A DNA stretch of 12,945 nt from JAKFWI01 sp050246435 (GTDB lineage Bacteria; Pseudomonadota; Alphaproteobacteria; Caulobacterales; Aquidulcibacteraceae), in assembly GCA_050246435.1 (NCBI GenBank), contig JBFWWB010000082.1, positions 1 to 12,945 on the forward strand. The letters are read 5' to 3'. Shown here piece after piece: positions 12,786 to 12,945 of this stretch; the first letter of the stretch is position 1; every line of letters begins with the position of its first letter. The notes under the pieces were generated by a model that was not told where the DNA came from, did not search any database, and saw only the letters and a list, made by a program, of their open reading frames with translations. A program made the translations under genes and the position numbers.

Positions 12786-12945
12786 ATGAAGCTCGCCACT
12801 TTTGTCGCGGCCGGCCGGCCCGAGATCGGCGCCGTCGTCGGCGAGAAGATCGTGCCGGTGGGTCGCGCGCTTTCCAATCCGCCGGCCGACATGATGGACC
12901 TGAACGCCCGCTGGGACGCCCTGAATGACGAGGTCCGCAGGCTCG
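12786..12945 (+). CDS. Fumarylacetoacetate hydrolase family protein, N-terminal fragment
   Basis: The first 53 codons are present and the gene runs off the window. The opening MKLATFVAAGRPEIGAVVGE followed by KIVPVGRAL is the usual N-terminus of FAH-family proteins (MKLATF...G.V....IVDL..A). Members cleave or hydrate acylpyruvate-type compounds with a divalent metal in aromatic and sugar-acid catabolism. The metal-binding and catalytic residues lie outside the window, so the substrate cannot be judged. AGGTGA at 12774-12779 is the ribosome site. Divergent placement with the SDR gene suggests a catabolic cluster continuing to the right. Confidence 0.8.
   Translation, partial: MKLATFVAAGRPEIGAVVGEKIVPVGRALSNPPADMMDLNARWDALNDEVRRL

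Noticed and set aside
1..12945. Search by eye for tRNA, rRNA, transposase, integrase or phage genes and defence systems
   Set aside because: No recognisable motif or structure; all long frames are accounted for by housekeeping, metabolic and regulatory genes.

Overview
The window is GC-rich DNA (roughly 68-70% G+C by eye) from an alphaproteobacterium, probably in or near the Caulobacterales/Hyphomonadaceae. The case rests on protein style (PetP/PetR pair beside a branched-chain aminotransferase, MASE1 kinase, single-domain receivers, FxGPDRR tail), on a pgsA and a uvrC near each other, and on short CCCCC/GGGGG palindromic repeats of the kind common in that class. No rRNA, tRNA, CRISPR array, transposase or phage gene is visible. 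Coding density is high, and no stretch above 300 bases lacks a gene.

Layout. 1-193: the 3' end of a probable rlmJ, convergent with uvrC (minus, 200-2332), whose product carries an unusual repeat-derived insertion. 2458-4215: a membrane-anchored hybrid histidine kinase, facing a cold-shock-domain gene (minus, 4287-4925) across a strong intrinsic terminator. 5166-5777: a CDP-alcohol phosphatidyltransferase (pgsA-like). 5836-6345: a single-domain response regulator with an apparently leaderless promoter, whose 3' end lies antisense to a possible 26-residue membrane peptide (minus, 6247-6327). 6500-6964: a NUDIX hydrolase. 6983-9155 (minus): a receiver gene overlapping a MASE1 histidine kinase gene, a likely two-gene signalling operon. 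9243-10121 (minus): an ilvE-type aminotransferase, divergent from a MarR regulator (petP-like). The MarR gene overlaps an OmpR-type regulator (petR-like) by four bases, and a small zinc-binding GFA-family gene follows. 11851-12636 (minus): a short-chain dehydrogenase homologue lacking the catalytic Tyr/Lys pair, divergent from the start of a fumarylacetoacetate-hydrolase-family gene that runs off the window.

Functionally the window mixes housekeeping (repair, rRNA methylation, phospholipid and branched-chain amino-acid metabolism) with a dense set of regulators: two histidine kinases, three receiver proteins besides the hybrid kinase's own receiver, and one MarR protein. I see no defence island or mobile element. 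The best leads are the SDR without YxxxK, the palindromic element inside uvrC, the cold-shock protein with a long glycine/RGG N-terminal tail, the antisense micro-ORF under the receiver gene, and a perfect dyad across the MarR start codon.
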